Shown: positions 36,458 through 46,056 of the stretch, in pieces
Layout of the letters: the number at the start of each line of letters is the position of its first letter
How positions within the stretch are numbered: position 1 is the stretch's first letter
NCBI RefSeq assembly: GCF_045788535.1
Contig: NZ_CP074074.1
Location: 2,294,001 to 2,358,000 of the forward strand
DNA: 64,000 nt
DNA from: Allotamlana fucoidanivorans
GTDB lineage: Bacteria; Bacteroidota; Bacteroidia; Flavobacteriales; Flavobacteriaceae
Direction of reading: 5' to 3'
Made by a program: the position numbers and the translations under genes
Notes under the pieces: generated by a model
Databases searched by the model: none
The model's input: the letters and a program-made list of their open reading frames with translations, nothing else
What the model was told of the DNA's origin: nothing

Positions 36458-37336
36458 ATGAAACAGGCCATTTTAATAACCGCTTATAAAAACATGCATC
36501 ATTTGGAAGAATTAGCCGCCTTCTTTGATGATAGCTTTGAGTTGTATATACATATTGATAAAAAGAGTGGTATTTCAAAAAAGGAGTTAGAAAGCTTAAA
36601 AAAGTATGATGTAGTCAAGCTTGTTAGTCAAAAATATAAGGTTAACTGGGGTGGTTTCAATCATTTAAAAAGTATTCTATTTTTAACAGAACAAGCATTA
36701 AAAAATTCTAAAAATTTCTATTTACATCTAATAAGTGGACATGATTTTCCTATTAAGCCGAAACAGTTCTTTTTAGAATTTTTTAAAAAAAAGAATACGG
36801 AGTTTATTAGTTATTTTGAAGTGCCAAGAATAGGGTGGGCAGATAATAATGGAATGGATAGACTTGAGTATTTTAATTTATATGATGTCTTTGATGCTAA
36901 AAAATCTAAGCATAATAAATGGATTAAACGCTTAATCAGTTTGCAGAAGAAATATGGATACAAAAGATCAATACCTTCAAGTTTTCCTCAGCTTTATGGA
37001 GGGGCTACTTGGTGGAGTTTAACGAGAGAATGTGCGGAGTATGTAATAGAATATACTAACGAAAATAAATCTTTTTTTAATAGATTTAAGCATACATTAT
37101 GCTCTGAGGAGTTTTATTTTCAAACCATAATCATGAATTCTAGGTTTGCAGAAAATGTGTCTACAAATACGTTAAGGTATATAGATTGGAATTCAAGAAA
37201 TGGTAATAGACCTGCCGTATTAGATGAATTAGATTATGAGAAGTTGACTTTAACGGATGCAGTTTTTGCCCGAAAATTTGAATATCCAATTTCCGAAGAT
37301 ATAATGAAAAAGTTAAGAGCTCTAAATGTCGGTTAA
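36458..37336 (+). CDS. GT14-type beta-1,6-N-acetylglucosaminyltransferase-like protein
   Basis: A 292-residue protein of the core-2/I-branching enzyme family (GT14). Signatures: AILITAYKNMHHLEEL at the start, VNWGGFNHLKSILFL, YLHLISGHDFPIKP and YGGATWWSLTRECAEYV, with the acidic HTLCSEEFYFQTI segment near the catalytic base. Bacterial members lack the eukaryotic N-terminal membrane anchor, as here. It would add a branching or side-chain sugar, possibly GlcNAc or xylose. The ATG at 36458 is preferred over the TTG one codon upstream. It overlaps the next gene by 11 bases. Confidence 0.85.
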   Translation: MKQAILITAYKNMHHLEELAAFFDDSFELYIHIDKKSGISKKELESLKKYDVVKLVSQKYKVNWGGFNHLKSILFLTEQALKNSKNFYLHLISGHDFPIKPKQFFLEFFKKKNTEFISYFEVPRIGWADNNGMDRLEYFNLYDVFDAKKSKHNKWIKRLISLQKKYGYKRSIPSSFPQLYGGATWWSLTRECAEYVIEYTNENKSFFNRFKHTLCSEEFYFQTIIMNSRFAENVSTNTLRYIDWNSRNGNRPAVLDELDYEKLTLTDAVFARKFEYPISEDIMKKLRALNVG

Positions 37337-38258
37337 TCCAAAAGTCACTATAGTTATGGCTACCTACAATAGGGAGCATTTTATATTGGAATCTTTAAAA
37401 TCAGTACAAAGCCAAACATTTAAAAATTGGGAATGTTTAATAATTGATGATGGAGGTAACGATAATACAGACCAAATAATAACTCCATTTTTACAAAAAG
37501 ATACTAGATTTAAGTTTCTAAAACGTCCAAACAATTATTTAAAGGGCTTACCAGGATGTAGAAATTATGGGTTAGATTTGGCAAAGGGAGACTATATTGT
37601 GTTTTTTGATGACGATGATATTGTACATCCACAAAACTTAGAGTTATGTGTAAACGAATTATCCATAGGTAGTGTTTCATTTTGTAGATATTTAAGATCT
37701 GTTTTTTTTGAAAATTTTGATTATGATTTCGATTTTTCAAAAACATATAGTTCGTTTTATATCGATGAAAAGGCTATTGACGATATTGTGACAAATAAAT
37801 TACCTTTTAATTCATGTGCAGTAATGTGGAAAAATACATGTTTTAAAGAGCTTCGTTTTGTTGAAACTCTTATGTATGCAGAAGAATGGGAACTATACTC
37901 TAGAATTATTTCTAATGGTTTTAAGGGGATTTCTATAAATAAAGTACTTTTTTATGGACGTAAACATCCACAATCAAATACAGGTGAGTTTTGGAACAAT
38001 TCTCCCATACGTGTGAATTCAAAAAAAGAAGCTATCAAGTTGGTGGTAGAAAACTTGTGTCAAAAGGAACTGCTTAGTCCATATTTATTTAAGTATTTAG
38101 TAAATTTAGCTATTTCGTTTAGAGATTTTAAATTGGTGAAAAATGTTTTTAAAGAAACTGTTTCCAGTTCAAGAATAGAAATTTTTTATTCGATAAAATT
38201 TTTTTTATTTCCATTATGGCAAAAAGTTTATAGGCTAAAAAAGAAACACTTGAAATAA
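37326..38258 (+). CDS. Glycosyltransferase family 2
   Basis: A 310-residue GT2 enzyme. VTIVMATYNREHFI is at 7-20, IIDDGGNDNTD at 39-49, and the Asp-rich metal site FDDDD at 94-98. YAEEWELYSRI contains the likely catalytic base, and YGRKHPQSNT is the usual GT2 C-terminal motif. It has no membrane segment and follows the GT14 gene with an 11-base overlap. Confidence 0.9.
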   Translation: MSVNPKVTIVMATYNREHFILESLKSVQSQTFKNWECLIIDDGGNDNTDQIITPFLQKDTRFKFLKRPNNYLKGLPGCRNYGLDLAKGDYIVFFDDDDIVHPQNLELCVNELSIGSVSFCRYLRSVFFENFDYDFDFSKTYSSFYIDEKAIDDIVTNKLPFNSCAVMWKNTCFKELRFVETLMYAEEWELYSRIISNGFKGISINKVLFYGRKHPQSNTGEFWNNSPIRVNSKKEAIKLVVENLCQKELLSPYLFKYLVNLAISFRDFKLVKNVFKETVSSSRIEIFYSIKFFLFPLWQKVYRLKKKHLK

Positions 38259-38274
38259 ACGTAAACTATAATTA

Positions 38275-39261
38275 ATGAGAGTTGGAGGAAACCCACAAAA
38301 GGCAGAAGGACTAATTACTTTAAAGACAAATCATAGGGTAGTAATGGTTGTTTTTGTTCCTGAGTTAACAGGATATTATACTAATATGTTTGAAGTGACT
38401 AAATTGTCCATAAACTCTTTGATAAAAACAATCCCGTTGACTTCTGCTATAACTATTGTTGACAATGGTTCATGTTCAACTGTTACCAATTATTTAACAA
38501 AATTACTTAAAGAAGGTCTTATAGATGCTCTAATGTTGCTTAAAAATAATATAGGCAAAATTGATGCTTTAATGGCCGGAGCTAGAGGAGCCAGAGAACC
38601 CATTATAACGCTTACCGACTGTGATATTTTGTTTGAAGCCAATTGGGTTTCTGAAACTATAAAAGTATTTAATACTTTTAAAAATGTAGGCTCCGTGTCT
38701 CCAATACCTACACGAACGGCGGTGAAATATTTTACCTTTAGCACCCAGCAGGCTATTTTACAAAAGCGATTATGTTTGAAATTTGAAAGTATTCCCGAAA
38801 ATTTTAAAGCATATAATATGTTTTTAAAAAGTATTAATTGGAATCAAGAACCAGATAAGTTTAAATTATGGCCTGTGGTTATCAATAAAAATGTAAAAGC
38901 CATAGTTGGTAGTGATCACCAAGTAGTTACTTTACGTAGAGATATTCTTTTTAACTGTACACCAAGCAAACCATCTTTTACAAAGGTAGGAAAGGAATCG
39001 GAGCGTGATTATGTTGATTTAGCTATTGACATGAGCGGCGGATTTAGATTGTCAACCTACCACTTTTATGCGTTTCATATGGGTAATAAGCTTGAAAATT
39101 GGATGACTATAGTATATGATAAATTAGAAAACAACTCTGAAGAATTAGATCTCAAGTTATTTCCAAAACTTAAATATCAAGATATAAACCCGTTTTGGTA
39201 CAAATTCAAAAAGAAACTTTTAAAGAAAGTATTTGAAACACAGATACCTTCTAACTACTAA
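38275..39261 (+). CDS. Glycosyltransferase family 2 (divergent)
   Basis: A 328-residue GT-A protein, more divergent than its neighbours. ITIVDNGSCST at 59-69 and the DxD at 115-117 (LTDCDILFE) support the GT2 fold. The insert between DxD and C-terminus (FKLWPVVINKNVKAIVGSDH) is unusual. The first ~20 residues precede the normal start of the fold, so the true start could lie downstream of 38275. The function is likely a sugar transfer to the glycan; the donor is unknown. Confidence 0.78.
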   Translation: MRVGGNPQKAEGLITLKTNHRVVMVVFVPELTGYYTNMFEVTKLSINSLIKTIPLTSAITIVDNGSCSTVTNYLTKLLKEGLIDALMLLKNNIGKIDALMAGARGAREPIITLTDCDILFEANWVSETIKVFNTFKNVGSVSPIPTRTAVKYFTFSTQQAILQKRLCLKFESIPENFKAYNMFLKSINWNQEPDKFKLWPVVINKNVKAIVGSDHQVVTLRRDILFNCTPSKPSFTKVGKESERDYVDLAIDMSGGFRLSTYHFYAFHMGNKLENWMTIVYDKLENNSEELDLKLFPKLKYQDINPFWYKFKKKLLKKVFETQIPSNY

Positions 39262-39271
39262 AAAATAAAAA

Positions 39272-40375
39272 TTGAAAATACTCATTTGTTTTGGTACGCG
39301 TCCTGAAGCTATAAAAATGGCACCTATTTGTTTGGCGCTTAGTCAAAAAAATATTCCGTATAAATTATGTGTCACTGCCCAGCATAGAGAAATGCTAGAT
39401 CAGGTTTTAGAATTTTTCGGTTTAGTGCCAGATTACGACCTTAACATTATGCAGCCTAACCAAAACTTGAATGTATTAAGTGCAAGGATTTTAGCTGATA
39501 TGGATGCAATATTCAAAACAGAATGTTTTGACCTTGTTTTAGTTCATGGCGATACAACTACCTCTGCTATGGTTGCATTGGCAGCTTTTCATAGACAAAT
39601 CAAAGTGGCACATGTTGAAGCAGGGTTAAGAACTTATAATAAGTTATCGCCGTTTCCAGAGGAGTTAAACAGACAATTTACAGGAAGAATAGCTGATTTT
39701 CATTTTGCCCCAACTGAGAAAGCAAAAGACAACCTGCTAAAAGAACATGTTGATAAGTCAAAAGTTTTAGTGACTGGAAATACGGTTGTTGATGCCCTTT
39801 TTATTACTTTAGAAAAAATTAAGAATGGCTTCTCAAATAATGCTATTGAAAATTTAAAGGAACGCATCGGTTTTAGTAAAAGAATAATTTTAGTTACGGG
39901 GCATCGTAGAGAAAGTTTTGGGGTAGGGTTTGAAAATTTATGTAAGGCTCTTTTAGAAATATCAAAAAGACAAGATGTAGACATTATTTATCCAGTTCAT
40001 TTAAACCCTAATGTTCAAGATGTAGTATACAACAAACTATCCAATATAGCCAACATACATTTAATAAAGCCATTGGATTATCCGTCGTTCGTTTGGTTGA
40101 TGAGTAAATCTACCTTGATTATTTCCGACTCAGGGGGTGTTCAGGAGGAAGCACCATCACTACGTATTCCTGTTTTGGTCACCAGAGAAACAACTGAAAG
40201 AAATGAGGGAATTAATGCCGGATGTTCTATTTTGGTTGGTACAAATCCTAGTAAAATTAATGCGGCAGTGAATGAATTCTTAAAAAAAGAGAAGTTTCAG
40301 TGTGAAATTAATCCATATGGAAATGGAGATGCGGCTAATAAAATAGTTGACTTTCTTCAAACTTATATTAAATGA
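39272..40375 (+). CDS. wecB: Non-hydrolysing UDP-GlcNAc 2-epimerase WecB
   Basis: A 367-residue enzyme that interconverts UDP-GlcNAc and UDP-ManNAc in the cytoplasm. Family motifs are FGTRPEAIKMAP at 6-17, VHGDTTTSAM, HVEAGLRTY, PFPEELNR and, near the end, SDSGGVQEEAPSL. It starts with TTG, which gives the correct N-terminus. No UDP-ManNAc dehydrogenase (wecC) is present in the window, so UDP-ManNAc may be used directly or oxidised by a distant gene. It overlaps the next gene by 4 bases. Confidence 0.94.
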   Translation: MKILICFGTRPEAIKMAPICLALSQKNIPYKLCVTAQHREMLDQVLEFFGLVPDYDLNIMQPNQNLNVLSARILADMDAIFKTECFDLVLVHGDTTTSAMVALAAFHRQIKVAHVEAGLRTYNKLSPFPEELNRQFTGRIADFHFAPTEKAKDNLLKEHVDKSKVLVTGNTVVDALFITLEKIKNGFSNNAIENLKERIGFSKRIILVTGHRRESFGVGFENLCKALLEISKRQDVDIIYPVHLNPNVQDVVYNKLSNIANIHLIKPLDYPSFVWLMSKSTLIISDSGGVQEEAPSLRIPVLVTRETTERNEGINAGCSILVGTNPSKINAAVNEFLKKEKFQCEINPYGNGDAANKIVDFLQTYIK

Positions 40376-41625
40376 ATAAACATATTGCAGTAATAGTAGA
40401 TTCTATCGATGTCAATGATAGTAGTGGTTCTAAAGCAAACGTGGCTCTTATTAGTAATTTAATTGCTGTTGGATGTCGGGTTTCCGTTTTCCATTATACA
40501 CGAAAACAAATTGAAATTAAAAATGCAGAATGTTTTGCAATCAAAGAAAAAAGAAGCACCCTATTGTTTTTTCTTAGTAGATCCCAACGAATCATACAAA
40601 GACTATTTAATGTAAACCTAGCTAAATGTCTAGAGCCTATTTTTGGGTTTTCCTTTACGTTTTTCAATGATGTAAACAGTATTAAAACAGTATTAAAAAA
40701 TATTGATATATCACAGGTTGATTTAGTTATAACACTGAGTAAAGCGGCTAGTTTTAGGCCTCATTATGCGGTTAATGAGTTACCAGAGCTTCATGAAAAA
40801 TGGATGGCATACATTCATGACCCTTATCCTTTTAATTGCTATCCAAAACCTTATGATTGGAAAGATCCAGGACATGAAATAAAGGAGAAATTTTTTAAAA
40901 GTCTTTCTGAAAATGCTAAATATTCTGCTTTTCCAAGTTTATTGCTTAAAGAATTCATGGGACAGGTTTTTGATAATTTTAATAATACGGGCATGGTTAT
41001 TCCTCACCAAATAATAAATGTAGATATAAAAGAACAAAAGCCTCCAAGTTATTTTGAGAGAAATAAATTTAATGTGATGCATGCAGGGAGTTTATTGAAA
41101 CAACGAAATCCCGAAGGTTTGATTAAAGGGTTTCAACGGTTTTTAGATAACAACAATAAGGCAAAAAAAGATTCAAAATTAATCTTATTAGGTAATGCAG
41201 ACTATCATAAGCAAATGATAGAAAACTACTCTAAAGAATTACCCCAGTTATATGTTAAGCTATCAAATATTTCATTTAAAGAAGTTTATTGTCTACAATA
41301 CCATGTTTCAGTAAATATTATTTTAGAAGCAGATTCTGAAGTTAGTCCGTTTTTACCTGGTAAATTTCCGCATTGTGTGTCTGCAGATAAGCCTATTTTA
41401 CACTTAGGGCCTGAAAAAAGTGAATCTAAGAGATTATTGGGGGTTAAATATCCATATAGTTCTGAAATAAATGATATCAATAAAATAGCTGAAATATTTG
41501 AAAGACTTTATGAAGAATGGAAAAATAATGATGAAAAGCTGATTTTAAACAGGCCAGATTTAGTTAATTATTTAAGTGAGAATCAATTAAAAACACAGTT
41601 GAAAAAAGTTTTTAAAAATGATTAA
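40372..41625 (+). CDS. Probable GT-B glycosyltransferase
   Basis: A 417-residue protein with a GT-B-like layout but weaker family motifs than the GT4 neighbours. The N-terminal domain (IAVIVDSIDVNDSSGSKANV) holds a loop suited to acceptor or nucleotide contact. The C-terminal domain contains NVMHAGSLLKQRNPEG, like the GT4 donor-domain entry strand, and DSEVSPFLPGKFPHCV where ExxxxxxxE would normally fall. The catalytic glutamates are therefore not clearly conserved. It overlaps both neighbours by a few bases. Confidence 0.75.
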   Translation: MNKHIAVIVDSIDVNDSSGSKANVALISNLIAVGCRVSVFHYTRKQIEIKNAECFAIKEKRSTLLFFLSRSQRIIQRLFNVNLAKCLEPIFGFSFTFFNDVNSIKTVLKNIDISQVDLVITLSKAASFRPHYAVNELPELHEKWMAYIHDPYPFNCYPKPYDWKDPGHEIKEKFFKSLSENAKYSAFPSLLLKEFMGQVFDNFNNTGMVIPHQIINVDIKEQKPPSYFERNKFNVMHAGSLLKQRNPEGLIKGFQRFLDNNNKAKKDSKLILLGNADYHKQMIENYSKELPQLYVKLSNISFKEVYCLQYHVSVNIILEADSEVSPFLPGKFPHCVSADKPILHLGPEKSESKRLLGVKYPYSSEINDINKIAEIFERLYEEWKNNDEKLILNRPDLVNYLSENQLKTQLKKVFKND

Positions 41626-42523
41626 ATTCAGTATACTCATTACTACTAAAAATCGTTTAGAAGCCTTAAAGTCTACTTTAAAAAGTATAAGCCATTTAAT
41701 TGATAGTAGCGATGTGGAAACTATAATTTGTAATGATGGATCGAAAGATAAAACCACTGATTTTATAAAAACCAACTATCCTAAGATTAAATTAATAAAC
41801 AACCAAAAATCAAAAGGGCTAATATTCAGTAGAAATAGAATGTTACATCAAACAACAGCAGAATATGCCATCTGTTTAGACGATGATGCACATATAGTTT
41901 CCACGTATACCTTAGAGTTGATTTCAAACTTTTTTAAGGCGAATGAAAGATGTGCTGTTATGGCATTTAGAATTTTTTGGGGAGAAACATTGCCACAATG
42001 TATAGACTATACAGATACGAATACACGGGTTAAAGGTTTTGTAGGATGTGGCCATGTTTGGCGTATGGAAGCTTGGAAATCGATTCCAGATTACCCAGAT
42101 TGGTTTGTATTTTACGGGGAAGAAGAATTTGCTTCATACCAATTATTTAAGAATAATTGGGAAGTATGGTATGTCCCTGATATTTTAATACATCATCGTG
42201 TTTATTTAAAAGGAAGGAAAAAGCATAAAGATTATAGAGTCCGTTTAAGAAGGTCATTAAGGTCTGGATGGTATCTCTATTTTCTTTTTTATCCTATAAC
42301 AACAATTCCAAGAAGGTTCTTATATACCTTATGGGTTCAAATAAGAACTAAAGTCCTAAAAGGTGATTTTAAGGCATTTTTAGCTATTGTGCAAGCTACA
42401 GGAGATTTGGTGATAAATTCTCCACGTTTAATTAGTAATGCTAATAGACTGTCAAAAAAAGAATTTTTAGATTATTCTAAATTAGCAGATACTAAATTAT
42501 ATTGGAGGCCTGAAGATTCATAA
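41618..42523 (+). CDS. Glycosyltransferase family 2
   Basis: A 301-residue GT2 enzyme with ILITTKNRLEALK at 6-18, IICNDGSKDKT at 36-46 and the metal site LDDDA at 87-91. The segment FYGEEEFASYQLF holds the likely catalytic base. The C-terminal ~90 residues include basic helices and a moderately hydrophobic stretch (WYLYFLFYPITTIP), which may peripherally anchor it. It is followed directly by a methyltransferase gene. Confidence 0.9.
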   Translation: MIKFSILITTKNRLEALKSTLKSISHLIDSSDVETIICNDGSKDKTTDFIKTNYPKIKLINNQKSKGLIFSRNRMLHQTTAEYAICLDDDAHIVSTYTLELISNFFKANERCAVMAFRIFWGETLPQCIDYTDTNTRVKGFVGCGHVWRMEAWKSIPDYPDWFVFYGEEEFASYQLFKNNWEVWYVPDILIHHRVYLKGRKKHKDYRVRLRRSLRSGWYLYFLFYPITTIPRRFLYTLWVQIRTKVLKGDFKAFLAIVQATGDLVINSPRLISNANRLSKKEFLDYSKLADTKLYWRPEDS

Positions 42524-43195
42524 ATGTATAAACACAAAATCAAATTAAAATTGAATATAGATACTTACCAAAATAGAGAGGTGTTTGCAAAAGCCATGTT
42601 AGAAAAATACATGTCACAATCACCAAATAATTTTGTGAGCGATATAGGTGCAGGCTACGGGCATATGAAAACTAATGTTGAGCAACTAGGAGCGAAATGG
42701 CAACCTTTTGATTATGTGCAAAAGATACCAGAATCTATTATTTGGAATTTAAATGATAAGGCTCCTGAAAATGTTAAAAAGGCCGGTATGGTTCTGTTCT
42801 TAGAAGTTTTAGAACATTTAGATAATCCACTTTTATGTTTGCAGAATATTTCTAATCACATGGAAAAGGGAAGCGTTTTAATATTAACAACCCCTAATCC
42901 GCAATCCAGTAAAAATACCTTAAGTTTGTTTTTAAGAGGAGCGCTTTATGCATTTCAAGAGAAGCATATTAAAGAGAATCATGTGTTTACGCCTTGGAAA
43001 CATGTGGTTTACGCGTTTTTAAAGCGCAGTGGTTTTGAGATTTTAGAATATGCCGTTGTAGATATGCAATATAAAGACAGGAAAATACCGTCTGTAAAAG
43101 ATTGGATTAAGTATAACATAGAATCGTATCTTGAATATCGAAATCCGTTGGCTAAAGGTATGAGTTATGGTATTGTGGCAAGAAAAGTAACATAA
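42524..43195 (+). CDS. Class I SAM-dependent methyltransferase
   Basis: A 223-residue methyltransferase. Motif I is VSDIGAGYGHM near residue 40, followed by GMVLFLEVLEHLDNPLLCL and SVLILTTPNPQS, the standard Methyltransf_11/23 pattern. A sugar or glycan O-methylation role fits the context. It starts directly after the upstream GT2 stop and overlaps neuB by one base (TAATG-type junction), so it may be translationally coupled with the nonulosonate genes. Confidence 0.87.
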   Translation: MYKHKIKLKLNIDTYQNREVFAKAMLEKYMSQSPNNFVSDIGAGYGHMKTNVEQLGAKWQPFDYVQKIPESIIWNLNDKAPENVKKAGMVLFLEVLEHLDNPLLCLQNISNHMEKGSVLILTTPNPQSSKNTLSLFLRGALYAFQEKHIKENHVFTPWKHVVYAFLKRSGFEILEYAVVDMQYKDRKIPSVKDWIKYNIESYLEYRNPLAKGMSYGIVARKVT

Positions 43196-44196
43196 TGAGC
43201 GTAAAACTAATAGCAGAAATAGGACAAGCACATAATGGCAGTTTGAACAATGTTCACCGTTATATTGATGCCTTAGCGCATACGGGGGTTGACGCAATTA
43301 AATTTCAGACCCATATAGCTGAGGCTGAGAGTAGTATGTATGAACCGTTTCGGGTAAAGTTTACGGATGCTTATGCTACGCGGTTCGATTATTGGAAAGC
43401 GATGGAATTCACACGCCAAGAGTGGATAGATATTAAGCAACACTGTGATGATGTAGGGTTAGAATTTATGAGTTCCCCCTTTAGTAATGCTGCCGTAGAT
43501 TTGTTAGAAACCGTAGGGGTTAATTGCTATAAAATAGGCTCAGGAGAAGTAACCAATTTTTTGTTGTTAGAAAAGATAGCGCAAACCCAAAAGCCCATAA
43601 TCCTGTCATCTGGCATGAGTTCTTTTGAAGAATTGGATAAAACCGTTGCTTTTTTAAACTCAAAAAATACCACATTTTCTATTTTACAGTGTACCACATC
43701 ATACCCTACTAAACCTGAACAGTTGGGGTTAAATGTCATTCAGGAATTAAAATCTAGATATCAAGTTCCTATTGGGTTTTCAGATCATTCCGCAAAAATA
43801 GAAACAGGAATAGCGGCGGTAAGTTTGGGAGCCGAAATATTAGAGTTTCATGCCGTGTTTAGTCGAGATGATTTTGGGCCTGATGCTACCTCTTCACTAA
43901 CCATTGAAGAAATCAAAACACTTTCAGAAGCGGTTCGAAACATTGAAAAGGCACAAAATAATCCCGTTGATAAATCGGATAATTCGAGTTTTAAAGCATT
44001 AAAATCTATTTTTGAAAAATCATTGGCCGTAAATAAAGATTTAAAAGCGGGGCATTGTATCAGTTTTTCTGATTTAGAAGGCAAGAAACCAGCTAATAAA
44101 GGAATACCTGCTTCAGATTTTAGAACAGTAATTGGCAAAGTTTTAGTAAACGATTTGAAGCAGTGGGATTTTTTAACCGTAGAAGATATTAAATGA
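43195..44196 (+). CDS. neuB: Nonulosonate synthase NeuB (N-acetylneuraminate/legionaminate type)
   Basis: A 333-residue enzyme that condenses PEP with ManNAc (or a 2,4-diamino analogue) to form a nine-carbon nonulosonic acid. The NeuB TIM barrel is marked by AEIGQAHNGSLNNV at 7-20, IKFQTHIAE, MSSPFSNAAVDLL, KIGSGEVTNFLLL and GFSDHS. The last ~60 residues form the SAF (antifreeze-like) domain (LAVNKDLKAGHCISFSDLEG). Presence of NeuC next door favours free ManNAc as substrate, but sequence alone does not exclude legionaminate. It overlaps neuC by 4 bases. Confidence 0.93.
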   Translation: MSVKLIAEIGQAHNGSLNNVHRYIDALAHTGVDAIKFQTHIAEAESSMYEPFRVKFTDAYATRFDYWKAMEFTRQEWIDIKQHCDDVGLEFMSSPFSNAAVDLLETVGVNCYKIGSGEVTNFLLLEKIAQTQKPIILSSGMSSFEELDKTVAFLNSKNTTFSILQCTTSYPTKPEQLGLNVIQELKSRYQVPIGFSDHSAKIETGIAAVSLGAEILEFHAVFSRDDFGPDATSSLTIEEIKTLSEAVRNIEKAQNNPVDKSDNSSFKALKSIFEKSLAVNKDLKAGHCISFSDLEGKKPANKGIPASDFRTVIGKVLVNDLKQWDFLTVEDIK

Positions 44197-45353
44197 ACAA
44201 ACGAAAAATATGCGTGGTTATTACAGCGCGACCTTCCTATAGTAGAATAAAAACTGCATTAACTGCTATTAAAAAGCATCCAAAGTTACAACTGCAATTG
44301 GTTGTAGCGGGTTCTGCCTTATTGGATCGTTACGGGAATGCCGTTGATTATATAGAAAACGATGGCTTTAACATTGATGCCAAAGTGTTTATGGTTTTAG
44401 AAGGGGAAAATAAAACCTCAATGGCCAAAACCACTGGGTTGGGGGTTATGGAACTGGCCAATACCTTTTACAATTTAAAACCCGATGCTGTGGTGACCAT
44501 TGCAGATCGGTTTGAAACCTTGGCAACTTCTATTGCAGCTGCCTATCAAAATATTCCCCTCGTACATATTCAAGGCGGTGAAGTTACTGGTAATATTGAT
44601 GAAAAGGTGCGCCATGCCAATACCAAATTGGCTGATATTCACTTAGTGGCTTCAGAGGATGCCAAGAAAAGAGTTTTAAAGATGGGGGAAGATGAAAATT
44701 ATGTGTTTAATACGGGATGCCCTTCTATAGATATTGCGTATCAGGTAAATAAAACACCGAACTTAAATTTTGATCCTATAGAGAAATATGGCGGTGTGGG
44801 TCATGATATCCATTGGAAAGATGGTTATATGGTGGTTATGCAGCACCCTGTAACTACAGAATATAACCAAGCTAAAGCTCATGTGTTAACCACTTTAAAG
44901 GTGATACATGATTTAGATATGCCAGCTTTTTGGTTTTGGCCCAATGTAGATGCAGGAGCCGATGGGACTTCTAATGGTATAAGACTATATAGAGAAATTT
45001 ATAAACCCGAAAACATCCATTTTTTCAAGAATATGATTCCTGAAGATTTTTTAAGGTTGCTGATAAACAGTAAATGTTTGGTAGGTAATTCAAGTGTCGG
45101 TATACGCGAGTGCGCTTATCTGGGTGTTCCTGTAGTAAACATTGGTACACGCCAACAGGGAAGATGTAGAGGGAAAAATGTTTTAGATGTTAACTATAGT
45201 GAGGCAGAAATAAAGTCGGCCATTTTAGATAGATTAGAACAACAAAATCCAATGCCAAAGGACAGTATATATGGGGACGGGAATTCAGGTGAAAAAATAG
45301 CTCATATTTTAGCAGAAGTGGCATTGCGTTTTCATAAAACTATAGCATATTAA
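44193..45353 (+). CDS. neuC: Hydrolysing UDP-GlcNAc 2-epimerase NeuC
   Basis: A 386-residue enzyme that converts UDP-GlcNAc (or a diacetamido analogue, if LegG-type) to free ManNAc-type sugar plus UDP. Motifs: VVITARPSYSRIKTAL at 7-22, IADRFETLATSIAAAY, HIQGGEVTGNIDEKVRHA and VGNSSVGIRECAYLGVPVVN. These distinguish it from the non-hydrolysing WecB encoded 4 kb upstream. It supplies the substrate of NeuB. It overlaps neuB by 4 bases, and its stop codon overlaps the neuA start by one base. Confidence 0.92.
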   Translation: MNKRKICVVITARPSYSRIKTALTAIKKHPKLQLQLVVAGSALLDRYGNAVDYIENDGFNIDAKVFMVLEGENKTSMAKTTGLGVMELANTFYNLKPDAVVTIADRFETLATSIAAAYQNIPLVHIQGGEVTGNIDEKVRHANTKLADIHLVASEDAKKRVLKMGEDENYVFNTGCPSIDIAYQVNKTPNLNFDPIEKYGGVGHDIHWKDGYMVVMQHPVTTEYNQAKAHVLTTLKVIHDLDMPAFWFWPNVDAGADGTSNGIRLYREIYKPENIHFFKNMIPEDFLRLLINSKCLVGNSSVGIRECAYLGVPVVNIGTRQQGRCRGKNVLDVNYSEAEIKSAILDRLEQQNPMPKDSIYGDGNSGEKIAHILAEVALRFHKTIAY

Positions 45354-46051
45354 TGCGTATTCTAGGACTTATACCAGCACGAGGAGGATCAAAATCTGTT
45401 CCTAAAAAGAATATTAAAAAGCTTTGTGGAAAACCTTTGATTCAATATACCATTGAAGCGGCACAGCAATCTAAAAAGCTATCAAAGGTTATTTTAAGTT
45501 CTGATGATGAGTCTATAATAACCGTGGCTAAATTGCTTGATGTAGAAGTGCCTTTTGTACGACCCAAGCATCTTGCGGAAGATACATCGCCCACGCTTGG
45601 CGTGATTCAACATGCGTTACGGTTTTATCAAGAAAAACAGGTTTATTTTGATGCGGTTTGTTTGTTGCAGGTTACCAGTCCGTTTAAAACAGGAGATTTT
45701 ATTGATGAAGCCATTGAGGAATTTTATAAAAGTGGTTGTGATGCCTTGGTTTCGGTACAAAAAGTCCCTGATGAATACAATCCGCACTGGACATTTAAAA
45801 CCACGAAGCATGGTAACTTGGAGTTGTTTACTGGTGAAAAAACTATTATTTCAAGACGACAAGACTTACCAGATATCTATCATAGAGATGGTTTAATTTA
45901 CATTACCAAAACACACGTGTTGTTAGAACAGAATTCCTTGTACGGCGAGAAACTCACTTATATAAAATCACCTTCAGATTATACCATAAATATTGATACT
46001 GAGGAAGATTGGAAAAAGGCTGAAGCCTATTTGAATTCAAAAAACTCTTAA
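45353..46051 (+). CDS. neuA: CMP-nonulosonate cytidylyltransferase NeuA
   Basis: A 232-residue cytidylyltransferase that activates a nonulosonic acid with CTP to the CMP-sugar used by glycosyltransferases. The N-terminal signature IPARGGSKSVPKKNIKKL is at 6-23. VILSSDDESI and LLQVTSPFKTGDFIDEAI follow, as does RRQDLPDIYHRDG. It is the third enzyme of the NeuB-NeuC-NeuA set, transcribed together. No classical sialyltransferase gene is recognised in the window. The next gene starts 5 bases later. Confidence 0.94.
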   Translation: MRILGLIPARGGSKSVPKKNIKKLCGKPLIQYTIEAAQQSKKLSKVILSSDDESIITVAKLLDVEVPFVRPKHLAEDTSPTLGVIQHALRFYQEKQVYFDAVCLLQVTSPFKTGDFIDEAIEEFYKSGCDALVSVQKVPDEYNPHWTFKTTKHGNLELFTGEKTIISRRQDLPDIYHRDGLIYITKTHVLLEQNSLYGEKLTYIKSPSDYTINIDTEEDWKKAEAYLNSKNS

Positions 46052-46056
46052 TATTT

